A stretch of 64,000 nt of DNA, taken from positions 62,001 through 126,000 of the forward strand of contig JASHOC010000204.1 of assembly GCA_030041305.1 (NCBI GenBank), read 5' to 3'. Positions 37,570 through 48,400 of the stretch are shown here, one piece after another (position 1 is the first letter of the stretch; every line of letters begins with the position of its first letter). The notes beneath the pieces are model-generated. The model worked only from the letters and a program-made list of their open reading frames with translations. It was not told the origin of the DNA and did not search any database. The position numbers and the translations under genes were made by a program. The DNA is from Acidobacteriaceae bacterium (GTDB lineage: Bacteria; Acidobacteriota; Terriglobia; Terriglobales; Acidobacteriaceae).

Positions 37570-38448
37570 TTATTGTGGGGGCGTGTTTTCTTGCGGCGGC
37601 GCGTTGCGCGGAACCTCAGTGGGCCCTCCCTGGGGCGGGCGCATCACGTTGACCGTGGTCGCGGTAAAGGCGCCGTCTTTGAGAGCGCCGTCGGCGCGGA
37701 CGACGTCGCCCACATGGATGTCGGCGAGAGTGATGGGTTCGCGGCGCTCCCGGAAGCTGGTGAATTCATCGGCGACAAAGGTATGGGGGGCGTTGTCCGG
37801 ACCGGACAGCGTGACCTTTACGCCGTCGATCGCCGTTACCTTGCCCATGAGCCAGGTTTTGCCGTAATTGGCTTCCATAGCCTGCATCTGGTGGGCGCGC
37901 TCAGGATCAAGCTGCACGATTGCGACGGCGCCCACCGACTTGGCGGAGGAATCGATTTCTCCCATGGCGGCGATGGCGTCGCCGACTTTGATATCGGAGG
38001 CCTTGATGGATTGGGGAGGATTGCCGCGCATATACATGCGCCCGCCCTGGCCCGTGCCTTCGTCGGCGCCTTCGCCTGCGCTTTGATCCATGCCTTCGCC
38101 GGCGCCGGCGGCATCGCCGTTGTCGCCGCCGCGGGCCCTGCCGCCTTCACCGCGTGGTCGGGCGACTTGCTTCATGATGCGGGTATTGGCGCTGAAGTGG
38201 ACGGTATAGGTTTCTCCCGTGTAGGTCTTGACGGTGAAGTGGTCGGCGGCTGCTTCGGTGACCGTCCCGGTGACGCCCCGACCCATCCCCATGCCCATGC
38301 CGCGTCCGCCGCGCCGGCCGTATCCGCCGCCGGGGACCGTTCCGGCGTTCTGATCGGCAGGCGGCGCCGGATTGGCATCCTGGGCGCTAAGAACCACTAT
38401 GCCGAGTGCGAGGTTGAGGACGACGGCAGAGACAAGTTGGATTCTCAT
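37570..38448 (-). CDS. secreted DUF5666-type protein, Gly/Arg-rich
   Basis: 292 residues with a signal peptide (MRIQLVSAVVLNLALGIVVL, cut after SAQ). A Gly/Arg/Met low-complexity segment (RRGGRGMGMGMGRG) is followed by repeated small beta domains: TGTVTEAAADHFTVKTYTGE, then IKVGDAIAAMGEID and IHVGDVVRADGALKDG, the pattern of DUF5666. A second Gly/Asp/Glu-rich spacer lies in the middle. Function is unknown; these OB-like repeats are common in acidobacterial exported proteins. The ATG at 38448 has GGAG six bases upstream, better than the ATG ten codons earlier. It lies between TPR paralogues 2 and 3 on the same strand. Confidence 0.8.
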   Translation of the reverse strand: MRIQLVSAVVLNLALGIVVLSAQDANPAPPADQNAGTVPGGGYGRRGGRGMGMGMGRGVTGTVTEAAADHFTVKTYTGETYTVHFSANTRIMKQVARPRGEGGRARGGDNGDAAGAGEGMDQSAGEGADEGTGQGGRMYMRGNPPQSIKASDIKVGDAIAAMGEIDSSAKSVGAVAIVQLDPERAHQMQAMEANYGKTWLMGKVTAIDGVKVTLSGPDNAPHTFVADEFTSFRERREPITLADIHVGDVVRADGALKDGAFTATTVNVMRPPQGGPTEVPRNAPPQENTPPQ

Positions 38449-38549
38449 TCGAGCTCCTGCGGAGGACGCAACGGCCACGTGCGCCGCCCATGATGCGCTC
38501 CCATCAAGTAGATAGACGGCGGGACGGAGAGGAAGACGACTCCACGCGC

Positions 38550-39404
38550 CTATTGGCGGCGTTCGTTCGAAGGGGCGCGTTGCTGCTCGGCCAGCAACTC
38601 TTTGAACGCGGGGTTGTCGTGAAGAGTGGAGAAGTCCAAATCGGTGGCGAGCTTCTTGGGGTTGGTATAGCCCTCATCCAGGGCCATGCGCAGATACTGA
38701 ATGGCGCATTCCGTTTGCCCGGCGCGGAGGCAGCCGCGGGCCATGAAATAGTTCATGGCGCCCCGTTGCTGGACTGTGGTCGGGTTCTCCACCTTGGGAC
38801 TGCCGTTATCTTCGAAGATGCGTGGGTCGAGCGCCAAAGCTTTCTTATACGCATCCCAACCCCGATCGTATTTGTGTTGCACCAGCAGATTGGTGCCCAG
38901 GTTCTTGAGGACGAAGGCGGATTGGGGACTGATCTTGAGGGCCTTGCGGTATATGTGCTCGGCGGCCTTGTAGTCTTTCTGCGAGTCGTAGACCGTACCC
39001 AGATTATTGAGGACCATGGCGCTACGCCGATCGAGCTTGAGGGACTCCCGGTAGCAGCGCGTGGCGTCTTTGAGATTGAACATCATCTGGTAGGCGATGC
39101 CCATCTTGTTCCAAATGACGGCGGAGGGATGCGGATCCTTGGCATAAGCGGCGATGGCCGCCTGATAGCGCTGCCGGGCTTCAAGAGAGTCGCCGATTTC
39201 CTCGGGCGTGGCCTGGGGCGCGGGGACAACCGCGGTCGCGCCAGGCGGGAGCATGGCGGCTGGAGCAGTCTGCGCCGGGTTTTGGATTGGATTCGGGACG
39301 GTAGGGTTGCCGGGTTTCAGGGATCCTGGAGCTTGAGCTGCTGCGGACATCGCCACGAACAAGGCGGCTGTGGAAATCGAAGGGAAGATAAGAAGTTTGT
39401 ACAT
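38550..39404 (-). CDS. secreted TPR-repeat protein, paralogue 3
   Basis: 284 residues with signal peptide (LLIFPSISTAALFVAMSAAA), a Pro/Ala-rich linker and the same tetratricopeptide array as its paralogues: NKMGIAYQMMFNLKDATRCY, NNLGTVYDSQKDYKAAEHIY and LGTNLLVQHKYDRGWDAYKK. The C-terminal block ARGCLRAGQTECAIQYLRMA and NPAFKELLAEQ is shared. Together with paralogues 1 and 2 it forms a local family that probably arose by tandem duplication. Divergent from egtB, about 200 bp apart. Partner and role unknown. Confidence 0.85.
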   Translation of the reverse strand: MYKLLIFPSISTAALFVAMSAAAQAPGSLKPGNPTVPNPIQNPAQTAPAAMLPPGATAVVPAPQATPEEIGDSLEARQRYQAAIAAYAKDPHPSAVIWNKMGIAYQMMFNLKDATRCYRESLKLDRRSAMVLNNLGTVYDSQKDYKAAEHIYRKALKISPQSAFVLKNLGTNLLVQHKYDRGWDAYKKALALDPRIFEDNGSPKVENPTTVQQRGAMNYFMARGCLRAGQTECAIQYLRMALDEGYTNPKKLATDLDFSTLHDNPAFKELLAEQQRAPSNERRQ

Positions 39405-39608
39405 GTCTCTACCCCGCGGATGAAGCGAAGGGTGATCGACCCGTGTCTACCCCCGCATTAAAGCACCAATCGGGTAGGTTTGGCGAGATAAAGTTCGCGA
39501 TTTTCATGGCAAAGAAAAATTATGCGATTTTTATACCGGCAAGGAGCGGAGGGAAGGCCCGTTTGGGGTGGGGGCGATACACTTTTCCCAACGCGGGAGG
39601 TCGGCGGC

Positions 39609-40967
39609 ATGGCAAAACCGGCGGCGGCAGGCGTGCAACCCGATGTGGGAGCCCGATTTGGAGCGACGCGGCGGCGGACGCTCGCGCTGTGCGAGCCGCT
39701 AACGGCGGAAGACATGATGGTGCAGTCGTGCCCTGAAGCCTCGCCCGCCAAGTGGCACCTGGCGCACACGGCATGGTTTTTCGAGTCGTTCGTGCTCCGG
39801 GAGCTCCTGCCCGGTTACCGGCTATTCAACCCCGATTTCCCATGGCTCTTCAATAGCTATTACGAGAGCTTCTCTGTGTTTCCTGAAAAGCGGTTGCGGG
39901 CGTCGTTTTCGCGTCCCGCACTGCGGGAAGTGCTGCGCTACCGCGAGCACGTGGACGAGGGGATGGAGCGGCTCCTCGAGGGGGATCCCGATCCGGAGGC
40001 GGTGAAGCGAATCGAGCTGGGGGTCAACCACGAAGAGCAACATCAAGAGCTGTTGCTGACCGATATTCTGCACGCGTTTTTCACCAATCCGCTGCGGCCG
40101 AAGTACAGGGAACGAGGGAACGAGGGAACGAGGGAACCAGGCGAAAAGGCGACGGAAAACGACGAGTCCTCGGATCGGGCCTTTGTGGCTACCCAGCCTT
40201 TCCGCGATGAAACTGCGGAAAGGATACGGCGCCCGGATTCGAGCTTTCAGGAGTATGAGGGCGGGTTGCGCGAGATTGGCCACGCGGGCGAGGGGTTCTG
40301 CTTCGACAACGAGCTGCCGCGGCACCGGCTATGGCTGGAGCCGTTCGCGCTGGCCGACGGGCTGGTGACGTGCGAGGAGTTTGCGGAGTTCATGGCCGAC
40401 GGCGGGTATCAGCGGCCGGAGCTCTGGCTCTCGGCGGGATGGGCCGCCGTGCAGAGCAATGGATGGCGCGCGCCGCTTTACTGGATGCATGAGGACGGAG
40501 ACTGGAACCTGTTTACGCTGCGCGGCTCGCTGCCGCTCAAAGGGCGCGAAGCCATGGCGGTGAGCCAGGTGAGCTTTTATGAAGCCGATGCCTACGCGCG
40601 CTGGGCGGGGCGGCGGCTGCCCACGGAATTTGAATGGGAGACCGCGGCCGAGGGGCGGCCGGTGGAAGGAAATCTGCTGGATTCAGGCCATCTCATGCCC
40701 GGCCCTACGAGCCGCAACCAAGACCGGAGCCGTTCGCAATACTTTGGGGATTGCTGGGAATGGACAGCGAGCGCGTACCTGGGCTATCCGGGCTTCAAAC
40801 CGCTCGAGGGCTCGCTGGGCGAGTATAACGGCAAATTCATGAGCGGACAGATGGTGCTGCGCGGCGGCTCGTGCGTCACGCCGGACGCGCACATTCGCGC
40901 GAGCTATCGGAATTTCTTTGCCCCGGAGACGCGCTGGCAGTTTTCGGGAATCCGGCTGGCGCGTTGA
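39609..40967 (+). CDS. egtB: ergothioneine biosynthesis sulfoxide synthase EgtB
   Basis: Non-haem iron enzyme that joins trimethylhistidine to a thiol donor (gamma-Glu-Cys or Cys) and oxidises it. The N-terminal DinB-like domain has the iron ligands in KWHLAHTAWFFE and NHEEQHQELLLTD (HxxxHxE). The C-terminal FGE-sulfatase-like domain has FALADGLVTCEEFAEFMADG, ARWAGRRLPTEFEWETAAEG and MVLRGGSCVTP. The ATG at 39609 is supported by GGGAGG eight bases upstream. In the linker between domains an in-frame run of purine-rich 7-mers encodes RERGNEGTREPGEKATEN, which looks like an insertion of the genome's dispersed repeat. egtD follows 87 bp later. Confidence 0.93.
   Translation: MAKPAAAGVQPDVGARFGATRRRTLALCEPLTAEDMMVQSCPEASPAKWHLAHTAWFFESFVLRELLPGYRLFNPDFPWLFNSYYESFSVFPEKRLRASFSRPALREVLRYREHVDEGMERLLEGDPDPEAVKRIELGVNHEEQHQELLLTDILHAFFTNPLRPKYRERGNEGTREPGEKATENDESSDRAFVATQPFRDETAERIRRPDSSFQEYEGGLREIGHAGEGFCFDNELPRHRLWLEPFALADGLVTCEEFAEFMADGGYQRPELWLSAGWAAVQSNGWRAPLYWMHEDGDWNLFTLRGSLPLKGREAMAVSQVSFYEADAYARWAGRRLPTEFEWETAAEGRPVEGNLLDSGHLMPGPTSRNQDRSRSQYFGDCWEWTASAYLGYPGFKPLEGSLGEYNGKFMSGQMVLRGGSCVTPDAHIRASYRNFFAPETRWQFSGIRLAR
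40107..40138 (+). repeat. GGGAACG tandem repeat inside egtB
   Basis: Four units of AGGGAACG-type sequence within the coding frame, at the junction of EgtB's two domains. They match the intergenic purine tracts of the window, and the reading frame is preserved. Confidence 0.8.
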
Positions 40968-41054
40968 AAGGCTGCGCGTGTCGAACGCGCGCCGCGAAGA
41001 TTTCAGTGAGAAAAGATAAAATCGCGGTCCCGGTGTCTGCATCCAAATGAGGAC

Positions 41055-42050
41055 ATGCGCTTAACTGCTGTCTCTCCAGCCGTTGCCGAACCCATCGACG
41101 ATCGAGTTGCTTCCGTGGTCCGCGAGGGGCTTACCGCGGCTCCCAAGAGGCTGCCGCCCTGGTTGTTTTACGATGCGGAGGGCTCGCGCCTTTTTGAAGC
41201 CATTACGGCGCTACCCGAGTACTATCTGACCCGTACGGAGCGCGCGATTCTGGCGGACCATGGGCGGTCGATGATGGCGCAGGCGGCCGGGGGGGCGCGG
41301 CTGCGCATCGCCGAACTGGGCGCGGGCTCGGCGGAGAAGACGCGGTTGCTGCTAAGGGCGGCGATGGAGCGCCAGGGCGCGGTGAAGTACGAGCCGATCG
41401 ATGTTTCGGCAAGCGCGCTGGACGCAGCGCGGCGGCGCATCGAGCGCGATCTACCCGGCGTGCATGTGACTCCATTGGTGATGGACTACGCGCACGGCAA
41501 TGGGCGGGGGCTGGAATTTGCGGCTGCGGCGGATGGCGAACGAATGCTGGTGCTGTATATCGGATCGAGCATCGGCAACTTCGAGCCCAAGGAAGCGGCG
41601 CGGCTCATGCGCCGTTTGCGAGCGGGGCTGAAACCAGGCGACAGTTTGCTGCTGGGCGTGGACCTAGTGAAAGACGGCGCGCTCCTCCTCGCCGCCTATG
41701 ACGACGCGGCCGGCGTGACCGAGGCATTCAACAAAAATCTGCTGGCGCGGCTCAATCGCGAGCTGGGCAGCGACTTCGATGTAGAGGCGTTTGCCCATCG
41801 CGCGGTGTGGAACGAAGCCGAAGGGCGCATCGAAATGCACCTGGAAAGCCGATGGGCGCAGCGCGTGCGGGTGACGGCGCTCGATTTTGAAACTGAGTTC
41901 GCAGAGGGCGAGACCATCCACACCGAAAACAGCTACAAATTCCGACCGGGTCAAGCGGAAGCCATGTTGGCAGATGCGGGGTTCAGGCCGACGGGGGCGT
42001 GGAGCGACGCGCGGGGATGGTTTTGCGTGTGCCTGGGGCAGGTGGAGTGA
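41055..42050 (+). CDS. egtD: L-histidine N-alpha-methyltransferase EgtD
   Basis: Trimethylates histidine to hercynine with SAM, the first step of ergothioneine synthesis; cytoplasmic. The 331 residues show the EgtD N-terminal signature LPPWLFYDAEGSRLFEAITA and LPEYYLTRTER, the SAM-binding motif IAELGAGSAEKTRLLL, and the substrate region LYIGSSIGNF and NSYKFRPGQAEAMLADAGF. It pairs with egtB directly upstream. egtA, egtC and egtE are not in the window, so the sulfur donor and the lyase step are provided elsewhere or differ. Confidence 0.95.
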   Translation: MRLTAVSPAVAEPIDDRVASVVREGLTAAPKRLPPWLFYDAEGSRLFEAITALPEYYLTRTERAILADHGRSMMAQAAGGARLRIAELGAGSAEKTRLLLRAAMERQGAVKYEPIDVSASALDAARRRIERDLPGVHVTPLVMDYAHGNGRGLEFAAAADGERMLVLYIGSSIGNFEPKEAARLMRRLRAGLKPGDSLLLGVDLVKDGALLLAAYDDAAGVTEAFNKNLLARLNRELGSDFDVEAFAHRAVWNEAEGRIEMHLESRWAQRVRVTALDFETEFAEGETIHTENSYKFRPGQAEAMLADAGFRPTGAWSDARGWFCVCLGQVE

Positions 42051-42404
42051 TCGCTTACCATTGCACACCAGGGCAGAGGCTGGGTATCCGGTAGACGTGG
42101 AACTGGATCCCAGGCGGAGATGGCTGCAGAATACGGGCGAGCGATTTTCCGCTGAGGTCGCCTAAGCACATCTGTCTGTTTGAGTCGCTGGGGCGCATTG
42201 CGGATGCCTTCGCAAGGTGCAGGGCGAATTTCACTCGATGCGTCGCACTCGAAGATAAGGCTGCCGCCGAGACAACCCTCGGTCCGGCTTGTGCATCTAC
42301 TTTTACGCTTCGTAAACGTTTGGGGCGACGCACGTAGCGAATCCAGGCCTGTCCATGGCCCGGAATTGCCTATTTTTCAGCTTCCCGCCAGGAGTTTAAA
42401 ACTT
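42051..42404. other. leader/promoter region of the poly-HAMP kinase
   Basis: About 350 bp. The frame is open upstream to 42180, but codon choice is unlike the gene. AGGAG about ten bases before 42405 marks the start. No riboswitch or operator could be assigned. Confidence 0.45.
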
Positions 42405-45400
42405 ATGGAAACGACCGTTCAGCAGCCCGTAATTGGGCAAAACGGGCAGGACTATCTCACCCCAGGCAACGGCAGCTCCGGGCCGCAAGCCGGCGAATGC
42501 CTGGCCGTGATTCTGGAGGCCCTGGAAACGATGAAGAACGGCGATTTCAGGGTACGGCTACCTGTCGCCTGGACGGGACTGCCGGGCAAGATTGCCGACG
42601 GGTTTAACGCGATTGTGGCGGCCAACGAGCAGATGGCAAGCGAGTTGAAGCGTGTAGGCCAGGCGGTGGGGAAGGAAGGCAAAACGCGCGAACGGATTCG
42701 TGTGGAGCAGCGGCGCGGCGCATGGGACGAAATGGAAGTCTCAGTGAACACCCTGGTGGAGGACCTGTTGCGGCCCACCAACGAGGTGACGCGGGCGATC
42801 GCGGCCGTAGCCCAGGGCAACCTGACGCAAACCGTGCGACTGGATGTGGACGGGCGGCCGCTGGAAGGCGAGTTTTTGCGCTCGGCGAACATTGTCAACA
42901 CCATGATTCAGCAGCTGGGAATTTTCACCGCCGAAGTGACGCGCGTGTCCCGCGAAGTGGGCACGGACGGCAAGCTGGGCGGCCAAGCGGTGGTGCCCGG
43001 CGCGGCGGGAACCTGGAAGGACCTGACTGATTCGGTCAACTCCATGGCTTCGAACCTCACCGGGCAGGTGCGCAACATCGCCGAAGTGGCCACCGCCGTG
43101 GCCAGCGGCGATCTTTCGCGCAAGATCACGGTCGACGTGCGCGGCGAAATTTTGCAGTTGAAGGAAGCCATCAATTCGATGGTCGATCAACTGCGATCCT
43201 TCGCTTCGGAAGTGACGCGCGTGGCCCGCGAAGTGGGCACGGACGGCAAGCTGGGCGGCCAGGCGGTGGTGCCGGGAGTGGCCGGAACCTGGAAGGACCT
43301 GACCGACAGCGTCAACGCCATGGCCGGGAATCTGACCGCGCAGGTGCGCAACATCGCCGAGGTGACGACCGCCGTGGCGCGTGGCGATTTGAGCCGCAAA
43401 ATCACCGTGGACGTGAAGGGCGAGATTCTGGAGTTGAAGGACACCATCAACACCATGGTGGACCAGCTCAACGCGTTCGCCGGCGAAGTGACGCGCGTGG
43501 CCCGCGAGGTGGGCACCGAAGGGAAATTGGGCGGGCAGGCAAGCGTGCCGGGCGTGGCCGGAACCTGGAAAGACCTGACCGACAGCGTGAACTTCATGGC
43601 CGGCAACCTAACCGGGCAGGTGCGCAACATCGCCGAAGTGGCGACAGCGATTGCGAACGGCGACCTGAGCCGCAAGATTACGGTCGATGTGAGGGGCGAA
43701 ATCCTGCAGCTCAAGGAAACGCTGAACACGATGGTGGATCAGTTGAACCGGTTCGCCGGCGAAGTGACGCGCGTGGCCCGCGAGGTGGGCACCGAAGGCC
43801 GCCTGGGCGGGCAGGCGAACGTGCCGGGCGTGGCGGGAACGTGGAAGGACCTGACCGATTCAGTGAATTCGATGGCCGGCAATCTGACGGCCCAGGTAAG
43901 AAATATTGCCGAAGTGACCACGGCTGTGGCCCGCGGCGATCTGAGCCGCAAGATCACGGTGGACGTGAAAGGCGAAATCCTGGAGCTGAAGAACACGATC
44001 AACACCATGGTGGACCAGTTGAACGCGTTCGCCGGCGAAGTGACGCGCGTGGCCCGCGAAGTGGGCACGGACGGCAAGCTGGGCGGCCAGGCGCAGGTGT
44101 CGGGCGTGGCCGGCACGTGGAAGGACTTGACCGACAACGTGAACTTCATGGCGTCGAACCTGACCGGGCAGGTGCGCAACATCGCCGAAGTGGCGACGGC
44201 GGTGGCGCGCGGCGACTTGAGCCGCAAGATCACGGTGAACGTCAAGGGCGAGATTCTGGAACTGAAAGACACCATCAACACGATGGTGGATCAGTTGAAC
44301 GCTTTCGCGGGTGAGGTGACGCGCGTGGCCCGCGAGGTGGGCACGGACGGCAAGCTGGGCGGGCAGGCGCGCGTGCCGGGCGTGGCCGGCACGTGGAAGG
44401 ATTTGACCGACAACGTGAACTCGATGGCCTCGAACCTCACCAACCAGGTGCGCAACATCGCCGAGGTTTCAACGGCCATCGCGTCGGGCGACTTATCGAA
44501 GAAGATCACGGTGGATGTGAGCGGCGAAATTCTGCTGCTCAAAGAAACCATTAACACGATGGTCGACCAGCTTAACCGGTTTGCCGGCGAAGTGACGCGC
44601 GTGGCCCGCGAAGTGGGCACGGAAGGCCGGCTGGGCGGGCAGGCCAACGTGCCGGGCGTGGCGGGAACGTGGAAGGATCTAACCGACTCAGTGAATTCGA
44701 TGGCCTCGAACCTGACGGGCCAGGTGCGCAATATCGCCGAAGTAACGACCGCCGTGGCCCGCGGTGACCTGAGCCGCAAGATCGCCGTGGACGTGAAAGG
44801 CGAGATTCTCGAGCTCAAGAACACCATCAACACGATGGTGGATCAGTTAAACGCGTTCGCTGGCGAAGTGACGCGCGTGGCCCGCGAAGTGGGCACCGAC
44901 GGCAAGCTGGGCGGGCAGGCTGTGGTGCCGGGCGTGGCGGGGACGTGGAAGGACCTGACGGATTCGGTGAACTTCATGGCCGGCAATCTGACGGCGCAGG
45001 TGCGCAATATCGCCGAGGTGGCCACGGCCATCGCCAACGGCGATCTATCGCGCAAGATCACCGTGGATGTGCGCGGCGAAATCCTGCAGCTCAAAGAAAC
45101 GCTGAACACGATGGTGGAACAGCTTCGCTCGTTCGCCGCCGAAGTGACGCGCGTGGCCCGCGAAGTGGGTTCGGAAGGGCGGCTCGGCGGGCAGGCCAAC
45201 GTGCCCGGTGTGGCGGGTACGTGGAAGGATCTTACCGATTCGGTGAACGGAATGGCCGGCAATCTCACCGCCCAGGTGAGAAACATCGCCGAGGTGACGA
45301 CGGCCGTAGCCCGTGGCGATCTTTCGCGCAAAATCACGGTGGATGTGAAGGGCGAAATTCTCGAGCTCAAGGACACCATCAACACGATGGTGGACCAGCT

Positions 45401-48400
45401 CAACGCGTTCGCCGGCGAAGTGACGCGCGTGGCGCGCGAGGTGGGCACGGAGGGTAAGCTGGGCGGCCAGGCCAATGTCCCCGGCGTGGCGGGAACCTGG
45501 AAGGACCTCACGGACAACGTGAACTTCATGGCCGCCAACCTAACCGAACAGGTGCGCGGGATTGTGAAGGTGGTGACGGCGGTTGCCAACGGCGCTCTGA
45601 CGCAAAAGCTGACCGTGAACGCCAAGGGCGAAGTGGCCGCGCTGGCGGAAACCATCAACAACATGACGGACACGCTGGCGACGTTTGCCGACCAGGTGAC
45701 GACGGTGGCGCGCGAAGTGGGCGTGGAAGGCCGGCTAGGCGGCCAGGCCAACGTGCCGGGCGCGGCGGGAACGTGGAAGGATTTGACGGGCAACGTAAAC
45801 CTGCTGGCCGACAACCTGACCAACCAGGTGCGCGCCATTGCAGAAGTGGCGACAGCGGTGACCAAAGGCGACCTGACGCGCTCGATCCAGGTGGAAGCCC
45901 GCGGCGAGGTGGCCGAGCTCAAAGACAACATCAACACCATGATCGACAACCTGCGCCTGACCACAGACCGCAACACGGAGCAGGATTGGCTGAAGACGAA
46001 CCTGGCGCGGTTTACCGGCATGTTGCAGGGCCAGCGGGATCTGGGCGTGGTGGGGCGGATGCTGCTTTCGGAGTTGTCGCCGCTGGTGAACGCTCATCAG
46101 GGCGTCATCTACCAAATGGGCAGCGGAGCGAATGCAGGCGGAGGCCCGCTGGTGCTGCTATCGACCTTTGCCGACACGCCGGAAGGTTACGTGCGGGAAG
46201 TGCGGATCGGTGAGGGGCTGGTCGGCCAGTGCGCCGCGGAAAAACGGCGCATGTTGATCACTGAGCTGCCCAAGAACACCGCGCCGATTCGGTCCGGACT
46301 GTTCAAGGCCAAGCCAAAGAATGTGATCGTGCTGCCGGTGCTGTTTGAGGATCGCGTGAAGGCCGTCATTGAGCTGGCGAGCCTGAGCGCGTTCACGGCC
46401 TCGCACCTGGCTTTCCTGGAGCAGCTCACGGCTTCAATCGGCATCGTGCTCAATTCCATCGAAGCCACCATGCAGACCGAGGGCCTGTTGAAGCAATCGC
46501 AGCAATTGGCCGGCGAGCTGCAGACCCAGCAAAAGGAGTTGCAGCAGACCAACGAGCAGTTGGCGCAGAAGGCGCAGGAGCTGGCGGAACAGAATTACGA
46601 AGTGGAGCGGAAGAACCAGGAAATCGAGCAGGCGCGGCGGGCGCTCGAAGAAAAGGCGCGCGAGCTGGCGCTTACTTCGAAGTACAAATCCGAATTTCTG
46701 GCCAACATGTCGCACGAACTGCGGACGCCGCTGAATAGCATCCTGGTGCTGGGCCAGCAACTGGCGGAGAACCCCGATGGCACCCTCTCGGCCAAGCAAG
46801 TCGAGTTCGCGCGCACGATTCACGGCGCGGGAACGGACCTGCTGAACCTCATCAGCGACATTCTGGATCTGTCAAAGATCGAATCGGGCACGGTTTCGAT
46901 TGAGGCCGAAGAGGTCTTTTTCGGCGCTGTTCTGGAGGCCGTGGCGCGGCCGTTCCGCCACGAGGCGGAAAACCGCAAACTCAACTTCGAAGTGGTGGCC
47001 GACCCGAACCTGGGCCGCAGCATGGTTACCGACTCCAAGCGCCTGCAACAGGTGCTCAAGAACCTGCTCTCGAACGCCTTCAAATTTACCGAACAGGGCA
47101 GCGTGCGGCTGAAACTATCGAGCGCCCGTGGCGGCTGGAGCAAAGATCATCCGCTGCTGGGAAGCGCGAGCCCGGTGGTGGCCTTTGAAGTAGCCGATAC
47201 CGGAATCGGCATTGCACCCGATAAACAGCGCATTATTTTTGAAGCCTTTCAGCAGGCTGACGCGGGAACCAGCCGCAAGTTCGGAGGAACCGGCCTGGGA
47301 CTGGCCATCAGCCGCGAGCTGGCCACGCTGCTGGGCGGCGAAATTCGACTGAAAAGCGCGCCCGGCCAGGGAAGCACCTTTACTCTTTATCTGCCGCTTA
47401 ACTATATGGGCTCGGCTGCTCCCATTGTGGCGAAGAGCGAAAAGAGCGGCGGTGCGGCGGTCACGCCAGCGCTTTTAAACAAAGCCACCGCCGTCGAGCA
47501 GGAGACGCGCATTGACGACGATCGCGCCACCATCCAAAAGGGCGACGCAGCGCTGCTGATCGTGGAGGACGATCCGCATTACGGGCGGGTGCTTTGCGAT
47601 CTGTCGCGCGACAATGGCTTCAAGGTGCTCGTCGCTCGCACGGGCGCCGAAGCCTTGACCCTGGCGCGGGAATACAGCCCCACCGCGATATCGCTCGACG
47701 TCTTTTTGCCCGACATGCTGGGCTGGACGGTGCTCAACCATCTCAAGCAGGACCCGACGACGCGCCACATCCCGGTGCAGATGCTGACGCTCGACGACGA
47801 CCGGCATCACGGCTTGTCGAGGGGAGCATTCGCCTTTGTCACCAAGCCTTCGACGACCGAGGATCTGAAGGCGGCGCTGACGCGCATCCGGGATTATGCG
47901 CAACCCCGGCGCAAGCGTCTGCTGCTGGTGGAAGACGATCCGGCCGAGCAGGTAAGCACCCGCGAGCTGCTGGGCCACGAAGATATCAACATCGATGTGG
48001 CGGATTCCGGCGCAGCGGCGTTGAGGGCTCTCGAAGCCGGCAACTACGACTGCGTCGTGCTCGACCTGCGCCTCCCGGATATGACCGGCTTTGAGGTGCT
48101 GGCCCGGCTGCGCGATACGCCCAAGCTCAAGGACCTGCCGGTGGTGGTGTTTACCGGCCGCGAGTTGACGCCCGAGGAAGACACGCAATTGCACACCTTG
48201 GCGCGCAGCGTGGTGGTGAAAGACGTGGAGTCTCCGGAGCGGCTGCTCGACGAGACGGCGCTGTTCCTGCATCGCGTGGTCGCCGATTTGCCGGAAGAGA
48301 AGCAGCGCATGCTCGACCGGCTGCACCGCTCCGACGATGCGCTGACCGGCCGCAAAGTACTGGTAGTGGACGACGACGTGCGCAATATTTTTGCGGTCTC

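Noticed and set aside
42051-42404. Riboswitch-like leader before the poly-HAMP kinase
   Set aside because: Checked for c-di-GMP riboswitch landmarks by eye and found none.
42960-45995. Satellite or misassembly instead of a gene
   Set aside because: 276-bp period keeps frame and each unit encodes a full HAMP pair with sensible variation; real coding repeats, though unit count could be affected by assembly.
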